Of a DNA stretch of 64,000 nucleotides, positions 1 to 11,796 are shown in pieces. The notes under the pieces were generated by a model. That model saw only the letters and a program-made list of their open reading frames with translations, was not told the origin of the DNA and made no database searches. Positions within the stretch are counted from its first letter, which is position 1, and each line of letters opens with the position of its first letter. The translations under genes were made by a program, and so were the position numbers. The DNA comes from Nelumbo lutea (taxonomy: Eukaryota; Streptophyta; Magnoliopsida; Proteales; Nelumbonaceae): assembly GCA_022828595.1 (NCBI GenBank), contig JAKGHH010000008.1:20638378-20702377 (forward strand). The letters run 5' to 3'.

Positions 1-361
1 CGAACCGAGCGGCTCATTTTGTGACCGAACCAGTAGTATCGGTTTTTGGAAAACCAATAACCGATATCGAACTAAAACCTATCGGTTAACCGGTTGACCA
101 ATTCGGTTAACCATCGGTTCGGTTCGTCGATTTTTCAGTTTTTTAATTTATATATATAATAATAAATATTTATAAATATATAGAATATTATATTTTAAAT
201 GATAAACAATATATTGTAAATAATATTATATATAAAATAAACAATATATAAAATATTATATTTTAAATAATAACCGACTGGTTCGGTTAACCAAATTTTC
301 AATTCGGTTTTTTTTGAAAGTTTGGAGTTTCGTTTTTTTTTTTTTTTAATGCTCACCCCTA
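1..361. repeat. Dispersed repeat of hAT-like style, truncated by window start
   Basis: The stretch is built from many variants of the word GGTTCGGTTAACC (about 60-130 and 270-310) around an AT-rich core, and it ends with a poly-T run and CTCACCCCTAG. Repeats ending in CACCCCTA and filled with name-like words are common non-autonomous hAT-type or uncharacterised elements in plants. The left end lies outside the window, so no TIR pairing can be checked. Confidence 0.4.
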
Positions 362-668
362 GTTCAACTATTAAAGGCAAGAAAAAGACCAACTAGAAAA
401 AAATGGAGAAAACATCTCACAAGTGGAAACGCCCAATAAGAAACCCACAACCAAAACAAATATAGAATATGGATATTTAAGGGATATTTGGTACACAATT
501 TTATACTGATGAACCCAAAAGGCCAAAACACAGTGACAATACAACGTCATTGTACCAAACACCCCCTTAGAAGCCTTTACCAACAAGATAAAAACTCTTC
601 CTCACACCAAAATCCTTCCTAGGATAGAAGGTGCTTCATGCTCAGTTGAAACTGAAAAGAACAACAAT
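362..668. other. Intergenic, nothing recognised
   Basis: About 300 bases of AT-rich sequence with no supported gene. Short reading frames here show no family motif. It leads to the small TIR element that hosts LTR element 1. Confidence 0.6.
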
Positions 669-677
669 ATAGGGTCC

Positions 678-1320
678 TGATGAGGGGTAATTTGGCATGA
701 CCTAGTAAGTAAGGTCACGTGGATGCGATCTGCGAGTAAGATGGCAACTCAGCAAGAGGAGCCTAGTCAGCAGTTTTTAGAGATTGGGTGTTCAGTCACC
801 TCAGTACAAAGCCACCTCGATATAGAGTCACCTCGGCACCAAAGCCAATTTGGGGCCCAGGAACCAAAGTGACACGTAATTAACTCCATAAGCTTCTTAG
901 TGGACTCCGAACCTCTTGGGATCACGCCGCATAACAGCAGGCCTTATCCTCTCCCCGCCCGGATCGGGCAGTAACGATAGACTTCATTGACTAATACGTT
1001 ACTCCTCGTCTAAAGCGTAAACGAATCTCATCTACTCAAACCGAAGATTCCATAATCGTGAGACCCACGGCAGCTCAACCATATAAGAGCATCAATCCCT
1101 CCAGGGCCCAGGTATGCGCGATTATTTACATACAAGCTCTCTAACATTCAAGCTTTTAGCTTGCAACCGCAGCAAGAATACTAACTTAAGCATCATAGCG
1201 ACCTCATCGGATCATCCACCCCGGTCTCTCTGATCTCTGTTTTGCAGTTTGATCCAGCTTGCCACATGAGCAATGTCCAAGCAACCTTCCAGTTACGAGC
1301 TTTCAAATCGAGCATCATCA
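678..1320 (+). repeat. 5' LTR of element 1
   Basis: Starts TGATGAGGGGTAATTTGGC and ends GAGCATCATCA, with TG...CA termini. It pairs with 10374-11010. A TATA-like TATAAG at 1082-1087 is a plausible core promoter for the genomic RNA. ACTAACTTAAGCATC near the 3' part is shared with the other Tat LTRs in this window. Confidence 0.95.
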
Positions 1321-1340
1321 ATTGGCACCGTCTATGGGAA
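1321..1340 (+). other. Primer binding site, element 1
   Basis: ATTGGCACCGTCTATGGGAA lies immediately after the LTR terminus and is nearly identical to the site after the 5' LTR of element 2. Position and conservation identify it as the minus-strand primer site. The tRNA partner was not determined. Confidence 0.75.
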
Positions 1341-1395
1341 TGATCAAAAAGGTCATCCCCATCCTAGTTTTAATCTTACTCCAATCTCAACCTCA

Positions 1396-1761
1396 ATGGC
1401 ATCTTCCAGCCACACTGGAAAGAGTGACATGAACATTATTGGAGGGCAAGAGCAGCAAACAGTCACTCCATAGGGTTCCTCGGTGACCCTTGGCCAGTTC
1501 ACCATCCCCTTGACAGTCTCTGGGGTTTCATCACTATCCGTGCTACACACTACCCCACAGGTGAGTGCCCTACTCTCCCAAGTGAACACCACATTCTCGG
1601 AGCCTTCTGTGATTCCCAGTGGGGTCGGGCACTACCAGTTCAACGATCTTGTCCAGAGCGTCTGGACAATGCAGATTCAGATGCAACATGTTCACCAGTT
1701 TCAACAGTTCCAGCAGTATTACTTCTATCAGCAGTACCAACAGCAGTTCCCACCACTGTAG
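1396..1761 (+). pseudogene. gag N-terminal region, element 1 (one internal stop)
   Basis: Begins ATG at 1396 (MASSSHTGKSDMN) and reads through a TAG at 1471-1473 into a glutamine-rich stretch (HQFQQFQQYYFYQQYQQQFPP) that ends with TAG at 1761. Element 2 has the same layout: MASSSN, GQFTIPLTV/GHFTVPLSV, then a Q-rich tail. It is therefore the native gag N-terminus of this family. A frameshift separates it from the gag core. Confidence 0.7.
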
Positions 1762-2390
1762 CTGAACTAGTCAACAAATCAACATCAAGGACAGATTCAA
1801 AACTAGGACCAGCATCGGGCCCATCAAGGTATTCACCAGTCTCCTCCCCGTGGTGAGAGAACTTCACAGGTGGTGTCAATCCCTCCCTCGAGACGAACCT
1901 CACCACGGGGTAGAATAGATGACCGGCGTACTCCCCCAGTTTTCCGAAGAGAGAACTCGAAGATAGGCCCGAACCCAGCCAGCCCAAGAGGCATAGCTAG
2001 CAGCTTCCCGTGCCAAGACAACGTAGATCGTCAGCTCGGGGCCTGAGCCACGGGCTTAAGAGGAGACCCCTCGGTACCCCGCGACAACCAGTGCCAAACA
2101 TGCGGTGAAGAAGAAACGATGAGAAGAACCCCCAAACTGCCTCGCCCCATCATTCGGAGCAAAATTGAGATACTTGACAACATTGAGGCTGGCAGTACAA
2201 ACATCACACCACCAAATAAGCAACAGCGGCAACGTCACAAGACTCGTCATTCCTCAGCAAGGAACAACCCACCAGCGAAGCCCAGCCATCTAGTAGATCA
2301 AAGTCGAGAAAGAGAGGAGGTAAGCTCGGTGGCCACGAGAACGATGCCTGTTCTGTTGAGCCAGCCATCCCCCTGTAACTCGAGCTCCTG

Positions 2391-3125
2391 GTGGCCTCAG
2401 TGTCGAAAGATTTCAAGGTACCACCACTAGACAAGTATGATGGGTCTTTTGACCCCAACGATCATGTAGACACATTCCAGTCCCAGATGCATCTCGTCGG
2501 GGCCGACGAGGCTTGCATATGTGTGGCTTTCTCCACCACATTCAGAGGAATAGCTCAGACTTGGTATAGAAACCTCGCATCGAGTTCCATCAGAAACTGG
2601 GCGCAGTTCGCAAACATGTTTATGGCCCAATTCATCACCAATAAGAAGTGTATTAAATCGCAAAGAGAGACTTCTAAACGTGGTGTAGAGGGAGGAGAAT
2701 CATTTCGAAACTACATCAAGCGCTTCAACGAGACATGCTTGCAGATACCAAACCTTGATCCAGCGGTACACCTCACCGCAGCACGCAAAGGAATTACTCA
2801 TAAGGAGTTCAAGTGGCATGTCGTGGCAAACAAGCCGAAGAACATCACCAAGTTCCTCAGGCTGATCGATCATTTCATCAGTACAGAAGAGGAAATTAAC
2901 CAAAAGATCGACAACCAGCAAGGTGAAAAAAGAAAGAAGAATAATGGACGAGCAACAATAAGCAAAAAAAGGAAAAAGAGCAAGTTCCCAAGGCGAAGAA
3001 GCAAGTCCCCGAGCTCAAGGAGTAAGTCCCCTCACGAATTTACAAGTCTAGTCGGCATTCCAGGACCCCGCCAATGGACAGAACCAACTATACTCCCCTT
3101 AACGCGAAGCGATGAGAGATCTTAA
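2391..3125 (+). pseudogene. gag core (Retrotrans_gag-type), element 1
   Basis: A 244-codon open stretch without an ATG start (begins GTG), so it is a surviving piece of a longer polyprotein. It has the typical gag core: PPLDKYDGSFDPNDHVDTF, then ATTFRG-type AQTWYRNL, NWAQFANMFMAQF and SFRNYIKRFNE, followed by a basic, lysine- and arginine-rich tail with SRSKSP repeats. Gag forms the virus-like particle and binds the RNA. The frame relative to the N-terminal piece is shifted. Confidence 0.85.
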
Positions 3126-3559
3126 TGGCCACTAAAGACTCCTTCATCATCAGATGACCACCCAGGCTACGGGGAGACCCAATGACTAGGAACCCGAATG
3201 TTTATTGTCACTTTCATCAGGACCATGGTTGCAACACAAAGACTACAGAAAACCTCCACAATGAGATCGATGAACACATCCGCCATGGGGATTTGAACAA
3301 CTACATTTTGTGTGAGGAGAAAGGACAGGGGGACCGATAGGGAGATCGGAAGAAAGACACCCCAGAAACCAGCAAGCAAAATGAGCAGCCACCTCACCCG
3401 CTACCAAAAGAAAGACCAGTCCACGGGGAGATCAATATGATCACTATGAGATCCATTGTAGTGGGGTGCACAGTAGTAGCAGGGAAGAATTCAGTCTGAG
3501 AACTAGAGCACGAGGCAGAGAACCCACCAAGCGACCTCGAATCAAAGAACCCATTTATT

Positions 3560-4090
3560 TTACCGAGGACGATGCTCATGGGATTCAGTATCCTCATGAC
3601 GATGCCCTTTGTCATAAAGTTGATCATCAATGACTTCGAGGCGAAGCGGATCTTGGTGGAATCAGGTTGTTCAGCTAATATCCTCTTCAAAGGAACTTTT
3701 AACAAGTTACAACTGCAGTAGAGCAATCTGAAACCAGTGGATACCCCACTAGTAGGGTTCAACGGAGAAGAAGTTAGGCCTATAGGTTGGGTCACAATAC
3801 CAGCGGAGGCGGGCACATGGCCGAACATTGTACTATTTCAACACACATTCTTGGTGGTCGCAACTCTGTCCCCCTAAACGCAATTATAGGTCGGCCCATT
3901 ACACATGCTTTACGCGTGATAGTATTGACTTACTATCTCGCAATGAAGTTTTCGAAAGATTACAGAGTAGGGGTCATACGAGGCGATCAGCTCAAATCCC
4001 GTAAGTGCTACGTGGCTGCCTTCAAGGGAAAGGCAAAATTGGCGGAAGACATCGAACTGGAGCAACCAGAAAACTACACCGAGGTGTGAG
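3560..4090 (+). pseudogene. Aspartic protease region, element 1
   Basis: One frame reads MPFVIKLIINDFEAKRILV then ESGCSANILF at about 3602-3690. This corresponds to the retropepsin-like site LVDSGSSADILF, with the catalytic Asp replaced by Glu. The downstream 3787-4089 frame carries NAIIGRPITHALRVIVLTYYLAMKF, matching the Tat protease/RT linker style. Frameshifts and the changed active-site residue make it non-functional. Confidence 0.7.
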
Positions 4091-4179
4091 ATGCCCCGAT
4101 GGAAGAGATAGTTCACATACCAGTTTATGAGACCGAGCTGACTAAGACTCTCCAAATTGGTGCACTGATAAGCAAACCG

Positions 4180-5300
4180 CTCCGAACATAGCTAATAAGT
4201 TTCTTACTTAATAATTTAGATGTTTTCGCCTAATCCATGGCAAAAATGCCCATAATTGACCCTAGTGTGATAACTACAAAACTTAATATGGACCCTTTAG
4301 TCAAGCCAATTAGACAATGAAAATGCAACCTCGCCCTAGAGCGGTGGAGGGTAGTCGATGAGGAGGTCGGGAAGCTCCTCGCCGCAAATTTCATCAGGGA
4401 GGTCCATTACCCAATATGTGTCGCCAATTCCGTGCTTGTAAAGAAAGCCAATGGCAAGTGGCACATGTGCATCGACTACACCGACCTGAATAGAGTGTGC
4501 TCAAATGATTGCTTACCCTACCCAAATTTGATCGCCTAGTAGACGTGACATCAGGGCATGAGTTGTTGAGTTTCATGGATGCTTACTCCGACTACAACCA
4601 AATTATGATGAACATAGCCGACCAAGATAAAACTGCTTTTGTAACCAAACTTGGGTTGTACTCTTATAAAGTTATGCCTTTGGTTTGAAAAACACTGGAG
4701 CGACTTTCCAGTGACTTATAAACAAATTTTGTGAACCTTTGATTGGTAATAAAGTGGAATGTTATGTTGACGACATGGTCGTGAAGACCAAATTTTCTAG
4801 ATCTTTAATCAACGATTTAGACGTTGTTTTTCAAAATTTAAGGAAATACAATATGAAGTTAAACCCAAACAAGTGTGTCTTCAGGGTCACGTCGGGGTAA
4901 TTCCTCAGTTGCATAGTGAACCGATGTGGCATCGAAGCTAACCCGAATTAAATTAAGGCTATCTTAGAAATGCGACCACCCCAGAAAATCAAGGAGATAA
5001 AACAACTAACTGGCCGGGTAGCTGCCCTAAACCGGTTTATGTCTAAATCAATAGGTCGTGCCTCTCCTTTTTTAAGGCAATTAAGAAGAATGAAACTTTC
5101 GAATGGACTGAAGAGTACTAGTTCGCGTTTGATGAGCTAGAAAGGTACCTAAGTACCGCCTCGGTTTTAACCCGACCTGAGGAAGGAGATGAGTTGAAGT
5201 TGGACCTCTCTACGAGTGACGAGGTGGCCAGCTCGATACTGATTTAGAGAAGTAGATTGGGTTCAACAACTAGTCTACTATGTCAGTAAAGTGTTGCAGG
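4180..5300 (+). pseudogene. Reverse transcriptase, element 1 (broken)
   Basis: RT motifs are readable across frames. GKWHMCIDYTDLNRVC is at about 4450-4500. The polymerase box CYVDDMVVKTK has YVDD at 4763-4774. The thumb ANPNXIKAILEMRPPQKIKE starts near 4940. Several stops (for example at 4317 and 4537) and frameshifts interrupt it. It would copy element RNA into DNA if intact. Confidence 0.88.
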
Positions 5301-5443
5301 ATGCAGAAATCAGATATCCCGACATCGAGAAGCTGGCATACGCGCCAGTAGTAGCAACTCAAAAATTACGCCCATACTTCAAAGCCCATACCATCGTTGT
5401 TCTTACAAATAGACCTCGAAGGCACGTCCTACTTAGGCCCTAG

Positions 5444-6028
5444 GTGTTAGGGAGATTGACGAAGTGGTCCATCAAGCTTAGTGAGTACGACATCCGGTTT
5501 GACCCACGGCCAACGATCAAAGCCCAAGTCTTGGTGGACATTGTAGCAGAATGTACATTCAGCACACCGACCCCTAAACTAACTGAGCTCGCTAACGTGT
5601 CAGAGGTGTCAACCAACGCAACACCGGTCCTAGTCAGAGTAGTATTCACCTATGACGAGGAGCCCTGGATCCTCCATGTAGATGGCTCGTCTATCTAGAG
5701 AGGAAGCGGTACAAGACTGATACTGTATGGCCCAAGCAAGGTGAAGTTGGAGTACGATTTCCAGGTTGGATTTGTGGCGTTGAATAGGGCAGAGTATGAA
5801 GCACTAATTGCAGGGATAAACTTAGCGAAGGAAATGGGTACAAAACATCTCATCGTGTGCAGCGACTCACAATTGTTAGTTAACCAAGTCAATGGCGACT
5901 ATGAAGCATATGACTCAACTATGGGGACCTATTTAACCAAAGTCGTGGAGATCCTACCAGGTTTCAGCTCTTGTTTCATCAAACAGATTCCAAGGTCTGA
6001 GAACAATGAGGTCGATGCCTTGTCTTGA
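5444..6028 (+). pseudogene. RNase H domain, element 1
   Basis: LTKWSIKLSEYDIRFDPRPTIK and WILHVDGSSI lead into EYEALIAGINLAKEMG, LIVCSDSQLLVNQV and PRSENNEVDALS. The acidic residues of the domain are visible (VDGSS, AEYEAL, CSDSQL, NNEVDAL). A stop at 5696-5698 separates the two halves. It matches the corresponding stretch of element 2 along its length. Confidence 0.88.
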
Positions 6029-6299
6029 CTAGCAAGTATCAGTGACAACACCATGCAAACAGTGTACATTGAGGACCTGCCTCATCCCAACATTCTCGAG
6101 GGGCAGAAGAGGTCGCTCCCGTGTTGCAAGCGAAACCGAACTGGATTGACCTGCTTGTTGATTATTTGCTCCACGAGACCCTACCAGCAGAATGCAATGC
6201 AGCTAGAGCATCAATCAACCCGATACATCCTTATAGACGGAAGACTGTATAGGAGATCCTTCACGCTTCCCTACCTATGTTGCCTGTGACCCTTAGAAT

Positions 6300-7364
6300 C
6301 TGAGTTCATACTTCGTGATATCCAAAAAGGATTATGCGGAGGACACTTGGGGGGGCAGAACCCTCGGCCAAAAAGCATTAAGGTAGGGCTACTATTGGCC
6401 CACAATAAAGGTAGGTGCACTCGAGCTAGTCAAGAAATGCGACAGGTGTCAGAGCCATGCCAACATCCTCCATCAACATGTTGTCGATTTGAAGTATCTC
6501 AGTAGCCCATTGCCCTTTGCACAGTGGGGAATCGACATCCTCGGTGCATTTCTGTTGACAACTGGGCAGACGAAGTTCTCGGTTGTGGTAGTAGACTACT
6601 TTACGAAGTTGGTGGAAGTTGAACCATTGGTAAGAATTACTGCCCAGAATATGCAAAATTTATACTAGAAAAGCATCATGTGCCGTTTTGGACGGCCCAA
6701 AGTCTTGATTTCGGATAACGGGAGGAAATTCGAGGACATCAAATTCCAAAACTACTATACCGAGATAGGGATTTAGCAAAATTTCACTTTGGTAGTGCAT
6801 CCACAATCAAACGGATAGGTCGAAGTGACAAATAGGGATATCCCCCACGAACTGAAAGCTCACCTCCCACGAGCTAAAGGGTTGTGAGTGAATGAGCTAC
6901 CCAGTGTCCTTTGGGCTTATCGGACAACCATCAAGACCGCAACCGGCGAGACACCCTTCAACCTCACATAAGGGACAAAAGTCATGATTCCGGCAGAGAT
7001 TGAAGTACCGACGTTGGGGCTCGAAGCTTACAACAAAGAAACAAACAACGACGAGCTCAGAACTAACTTTGACCACATCGAGAAGGTACGCGATCTGGCT
7101 CACATTCAAACTACAAATTACGAGCAGCGAGTAGCTCAGTATTATAATGCTCGGGTCAGGAAGCGACTATTCCGAGTCGACGACATAGTCCTCCGTAAGG
7201 TACTGGTACCTAAGCCCGGTGTGGGTAAGCTCGGTACGAATTGGGAAGGTGCTTACCGGGTGAGACGGGTTTTCGAAGAATGAACCTATGAGCTCGAGAC
7301 CATAGAAGGGAAACAAGTACCTTGAGCTTCGAACATTGACAACCTAAGGAGATACTATCTGTAA
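6300..7364 (+). pseudogene. Integrase, element 1 (broken)
   Basis: A degenerate zinc-binding region (CDRCQSHANI near 6440) is followed by the catalytic core with WGIDILGAF, VVVDYFTKLVEVEPL, VLISDNGRKFED and HPQSNGXVEVTNR. These hold the D, D and E positions. The C-terminal GPY-type module reads GKLGTNWEGAYRVRRV, and the frame ends NIDNLRRYYL-stop at 7364. At least seven in-frame stops are present. It would insert the cDNA copy into the host chromosome if intact. Confidence 0.9.
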
Positions 7365-7439
7365 ATCTCAACGCAAATAGAAACGACTAAGTCCATAGGA
7401 TCACTGAGCTGACCATATGGATGACGAACTGGAGAGAGG

Positions 7440-7640
7440 ACCTTAAGTCACTCCCAGAAGCCTAAGGGTTATGAAGTCGAGCTGACAAGAGACCTTGGCA
7501 TGATATAAGACCTAGTCGCCTCTCCAGCATGGGCAGAGAAGTCCTAGTCACCTCTTCGGTATAGGCAGTTTAAGACCCAGACCCCTCTTTGGCACGAGCT
7601 CATTAAAACCCAGTCGCTTTGGCATGGGCAAGGCGAAGTA
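7440..7640 (+). repeat. Post-integrase degenerate tandem repeat, element 1
   Basis: Variants of the phrase AAGACCCAGTCGCC followed by a GGCATGGGCA-like word recur several times (7500-7640). The same phrases form the repeat block of element 2 at 20610-20940. Tandem repeats between pol and the 3' LTR are a known trait of Tat-type elements. Confidence 0.6.
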
Positions 7641-7950
7641 GCCAAGGCACAGACAGGTCGGGCATGTACCCTTTAGTGTTTGTTCACCCCGACGTACAAT
7701 GACTACTAGATTATCCCTATTCGAGTCGAGCTCGCCAGTTTGTGAGTAATCTACACTTAGAAAAATTTTGCTCCTATTTGGTTTAGCTCTCCAGCTCAGG
7801 AGTAATCTATAGTTAGAAATATTTGTACACACAAAGAGTTTTGCAAAATACTTGTATTCAATTGATAAAACACTTCGGGTACATAGCAAAAAAAACAACA
7901 AAAAGATTACAACTATTTAGCTGAGCTCGGAGGCTCAAGACATCGAGTAT

Positions 7951-9877
7951 TTACAAGGGGGGTCCAAGAAAAGAGGCATCAGTCAATTTGAGGCTCCTCA
8001 TCACCAATAGAGGCGTCGGTGAGCAGATCTGTCTCCATGTGGTCCTCAACGGTATCAGCTCCCTCTCCCTCTCCCGCTGTCTCATCATCGAGAAGGTTGC
8101 CATCGCTCTCCCCTCGGAGTTCGAGTTCTTAGCGGCTTTGGCAGCCATCTTCTTTGTGATCTTGAATGTTGTGATGGCACTTAGGTCAAGGTGGGGAAAT
8201 TCACGCCGGGTCAACCATCTACTGAGCTTAAACCCCTTGCGATAGCCCGCTGTCCCGATCTCGACCAGCTTCTAGCGATATTCAGCCGAAGACTTGTATT
8301 CCTCGACGACCTTGACCATGGAATCCTCCATCGCCTAGAGCAAAATTTTAGTCCGCTTTTTCACCAGTGCCTTGAGGTTCTCATTTTCTCTCTTCAAAGT
8401 CACCCTGCACTCCTCTAGCTCCTTCTTCTCCACCATTAGCAGAGTCAATAGCTCCTCCTTGGCTCGCAGATCATTCTTCAACTGGTTGATCTTGTTGTGA
8501 GCTAAGTTGAGCTTGGAGTGGGCACTTCGGGAGGACACCTTGATTTCAAGAGCTCACTTTAATTTCATATCAGATTGGTAGGCCAGGGGCATGGATTGAG
8601 GAGTTCACCTGCCAAAAGAAGAACATATAAGTATAATTTAGCCCAAAGAATGAATACGTACACCCTGGTCCTGAGCTAAGCAACTGGTAAGTCAGCCCAA
8701 TGAGCAACCTCCTCGGCAAATACCGCATCCTTGCTTTTGAGGAGACCGAACTTCATAGTCAAAATGCTTTGAGCAGAAGTGTCGCTACTTGACGGAGTGG
8801 TGGTCGCCTGCACGTGCTGTGGCTCAAAAGATGTGGTCTCCTTAGGCATAGGGAACGGGGTAGCCTTGCCATGGTCCTCCTCAACCAAGTCGATCACAGG
8901 TGGTTGTTCGGTGACTGGTGGGTGCTCGGGGACGAAGGCGCCGACTTTAGAGGTGGTGGTCTCGGTATGGAAGCAAGCCTTTTTGGGGGCCCTTTTCTTC
9001 TTCTTCCCCTTCTACATGACGAACTGAGTTAGATGCAACATCAAAGCAAAACAAAATAAAGAAAACAAGTACAACAGTTGGCGACCTACTAGGAGGACTT
9101 AGACCGACTTGTATGAGCTTCTCCTCAATCACGAAGTTTTCAAACTTCAGGCCGAGCTTCGCCCAAGATCGGACCTCCTCTCGTGTCTCCTCAGTGTTAT
9201 GGACCACAAAGTAACGTCTCTTCTAGACCGAAGCTTTGTTTGGGAGCTCGTGCAATAGCTTGTACCCAAGGCGAAGAGACATGTAATAACTTCGCCTGTG
9301 CTCTAGTAGAACACAGGTCGACTTCTTCTTGATGGAGAGGATCGAAGAAAATATGTCGAGGTCTAGAGATTGGTTATAATTGTGGAAAAGGGAAATGGTA
9401 CCTACAATGTTGCGGATGGAGTTCATATGTAACTGGTCTATCGCAATATCAAAAAACTTAATGAGTTCAACTATGAAAGGGTGGAGTGGAAGACACAGCC
9501 CGACTACGAGCTGCTCCTCGAAGACCATGATCTCGTCATGACCGTGATCCCAAGGAAAGTTGCCTAAGGGAATACTATATTCTAAGTTATTAGGGAGTCT
9601 GTACCGAGCTATTAAAGACAAGAGCTTGTCCACTGTCATTGTAGACAGACCAAAGTTGTCTGGCAAGCGGCCTTGGTGTGAGGTGGAGGCTAACTTTTCA
9701 GGAGGCTTCTCGCTCTTGCCGAGGTGAGTCTGCCTAGAACGGGCTGGAGTCCACATCCTGTACCAAAGTGCCCACCTCGGCAGGACGAGGCTCTACGGTC
9801 TATGCTAAGGTGCCCACTTCGGCCCCAGCAGAATCAATACTCCCATCTAAAAGGCTATCTAAGCTAAGACTAGACAT
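7951..9877 (-). pseudogene. Antisense extra gene of element 1 ('putative gypsy type transposon' protein)
   Basis: Opposite in strand to gag-pol. The likely start ATG is at 9877 (ATGTCTAGTCTTAGC), 177 bases below an antisense TATA box. Exon 1 runs to about 9088 with two stops. It holds NFGLSTMTVDKLLSLI, SIPLGNFPWDHGHDEIMVFE, VGLCLPLHPF, MNSIRNIVGTIS, LGYKLLHELPNK, then YFVVHN and IEEKLIQVGLSP. A donor-like GTAGGTC follows. A later exon starts near 9014 with KGKKKKR. A coiled-coil stretch is at about 8340-8538 and a conserved end, FKLSRWLTRREFPHLDL, near 8200. Homologues lie in elements 2 and 3. Its function is unknown; the family is plant-specific and is annotated as transposon-associated. Confidence 0.75.
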
Positions 9878-10053
9878 GCTAATAGAAAGGACAATGGAAT
9901 CGAAAGCAAAGAAAGATGAACTCACCAAAGAAGATCAAAGAAAGCAAGACGACCTTGGAATAAGGGATAGCTGACACTGAGCTGGGAGACTTGAATGTGA
10001 CCTCAAGGACTTTAGATTCGCGGTTTGTGGTGAAGAAAATGAGCCATTCGGCA

Positions 10054-10063
10054 CCTATTTATA
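10054..10063 (-). promoter_or_regulatory. Antisense TATA box, element 1
   Basis: Minus strand TATAAATAGG, inside GGCTATAAATAGGTGCC, 311 bases inside the 3' LTR start. It sits 177 bases upstream of the antisense gene's ATG. Elements 2 and 3 have the same box at matching places. Confidence 0.65.
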
Positions 10064-10357
10064 GCCTTTATATCCGGGGATCAATGATCGGGATCTGCAC
10101 GATCCAATGACTCCTAGGAAAACCGGTTGCATGCTACCCAAGGTTGAAATTAGTTGAGCATGTGTTTTGACGCCCACAGAGTTTATAATCGGCTTGACGT
10201 CCGCGCATACCTAATAAGTGATTTGGGTCACTTCCTAGTCGAGCCAAATGGTCGAACAAGTCAAACCAAAGGTCCGCCCTCCATACCACCTAGACATCAT
10301 GCCAAATCCACTTGGGCTTGTCGTGAACTCCCTGTGCCAGGTCAGGACCCTTGGCAC

Positions 10358-10373
10358 GAGGAGTGGGGGCAAT
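10358..10373 (+). other. Polypurine tract, element 1
   Basis: GAGGAGTGGGGGCAAT ends exactly at the 3' LTR start. The same tract precedes the LTRs of elements 2 and 3. It primes plus-strand synthesis. Confidence 0.85.
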
Positions 10374-11010
10374 TGATGAGGGGTAATTTGGCATGACCTA
10401 GTAAGTAAAGGTCGCGTGGATGTAATCTGCCGGTAGGATGATAACTCAATAAGAGAAGCCTAGTAAGAAGTTTTCAGAGATCGGGTGTTCAATCACCTCG
10501 ATACAAAGCCACCTCAACATAGAGTCACCTCGACACCTAAGCCAGTTTGGGGCCCAGGAACCGAAGTGACACGTAATCAACTCTAGCAGCTTCTCAATGG
10601 ACTTCGAACCTCTCGGGATCACGCCGCGTAACTGCAGGCCTTATCCTCTCCCTGCCCGGATCGGGCGATAACGATAGATTTCTTTAATTGATATGTTACT
10701 CCTCGTTTAAAGCGGAAACAAATCTCATCTACTCAGGCCAAAGATCCCAAAATCGTTTCGTGAGACCAACGAATAAGGGCATCAACCCATCCAATGCCCA
10801 AGTACGCACGATTATTTACATACAACCTCTCTATCATTCAGGCTTTTAGCTCGCAGTCACAACAAGAATACTAACTTAAGCATCGGAGCGACCTCACTAG
10901 GTCATCCACCCCGGTCTCTTTGATCTCTATTTTGCAGTTTGATCCAACTCGCCATGTGAGCAACGTCCAGGCAACCTTCCAGCTAGGAGCTTTCAGATCA
11001 TGCATCGTCA
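10374..11010 (+). repeat. 3' LTR of element 1
   Basis: A 637-bp partner of 678-1320, from TGATGAGGGGTAATTTGGC to CATGCATCGTCA. Differences from the 5' copy are mostly C/T and G/A changes, as expected of an old methylated insertion. Confidence 0.95.
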
Positions 11011-11290
11011 GGTCTGTTTGATTATTGGAATTGAAACTGGAATCGAAATGGTTTATTTCCCTCAGCTTGTTTGGTTCAGACTGGACTTGGTATCAAAACC
11101 AAATTTGACTGGAATATATTCTCATTATAAGAGGAAGGGGGAGGGAATGGCCATTCCTTCTAATGGGGACACAATTCCATCATAAATGGGAATGTGATTC
11201 TGATTCCGCCCTAATCAAACGGTTGAAATCCAAATAATCCATTCTAATTTCAATTGCGGACCCTATTCCCGTCGACCAAATGGACCCATA

Positions 11291-11796
11291 GTAATGGATG
11301 TGCAATATATAGAAGGTTGAAATCAATTATGTTTTTTTTTCTTTTTTTTTCTTGAGCTTGGAATGGGTTTTTTTCACACACAAACTCAAATGTTCTCCCT
11401 CAATATAAATATTTATTAAGTGGACAACTGTGATGGAGTTTATGAACATAGGATGTGGTTGCCATTGACGCTAAACACTATTGGAAAGTGATGTTTAAAC
11501 CATTTTCTACGCTTCATTGAAATTGGAGGTCATTAGGGTTGGCTTCTTTGGTGAAACTTGAACCTCCAAAGATTAAGGTTTTTGGAGCTTATTTAAGAAA
11601 AAAATCAAGAAGCCATTATATCTTACAATTTACACGATATCACTCTTCTGATAAATCAACTTTATTAGGGTTAATTACTTAAATATACCCTCTAATTTGA
11701 CCAAAATACTTGAATACATCATATGGTTTGCAAAACTGTTTAGGGGGGCATTCTTTTTTTAGATTTTGATAGGGGGAAGTTAATGATACCCTTTAA
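11291..11796. other. Spacer between two retroelements, nothing recognised
   Basis: About 500 bases of AT-rich sequence with T-runs and no coding signal. It is bounded by the end of MITE A copy 1 and the LTR of element 3. Confidence 0.6.

Larger units (their letters stand above)
678..11010 (+). mobile_element. Ty3/Gypsy Tat-lineage LTR retrotransposon, element 1 (degenerate)
   Basis: A 10.3-kb element with two LTRs (TGATGAGG...CATCA), a primer binding site directly after the 5' LTR, a polypurine tract directly before the 3' LTR, and gag, protease, RT, RNase H and integrase remnants in Gypsy order. The target duplication is GGTCC (673-677) versus GGTCT (11011-11015). Many in-frame stops and frameshifts make it non-coding today. 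The LTRs differ at many sites, mostly transitions (by eye about 13-15%), so the insertion is old. An extra antisense gene between pol and the 3' LTR, plus a repeat block after integrase, fit the Tat lineage. Confidence 0.93.
672..11287. mobile_element. MITE family A, copy 1, split by LTR element 1
   Basis: A roughly 275-bp TIR element interrupted by the retrotransposon. Its left six bases GGGTCC are at 672-677. The rest, starting GGTCTGTTTGATT and ending CCAAATGGACCC, is at 11011-11287. Flanks are ATA (669-671) and ATA (11288-11290), a 3-bp target duplication. The body matches copies at 33377-33635 and 59808-60001, including AATGGCCATTCC. TIR and TSD size suggest a PIF/Harbinger-type MITE; the superfamily is inferred. 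Confidence 0.7.

Noticed and set aside
3167..3828. Minus-strand frames opposite the protease region of element 1
   Set aside because: They overlap gag-pol remnants and have no counterpart in the other elements, unlike the true antisense gene.
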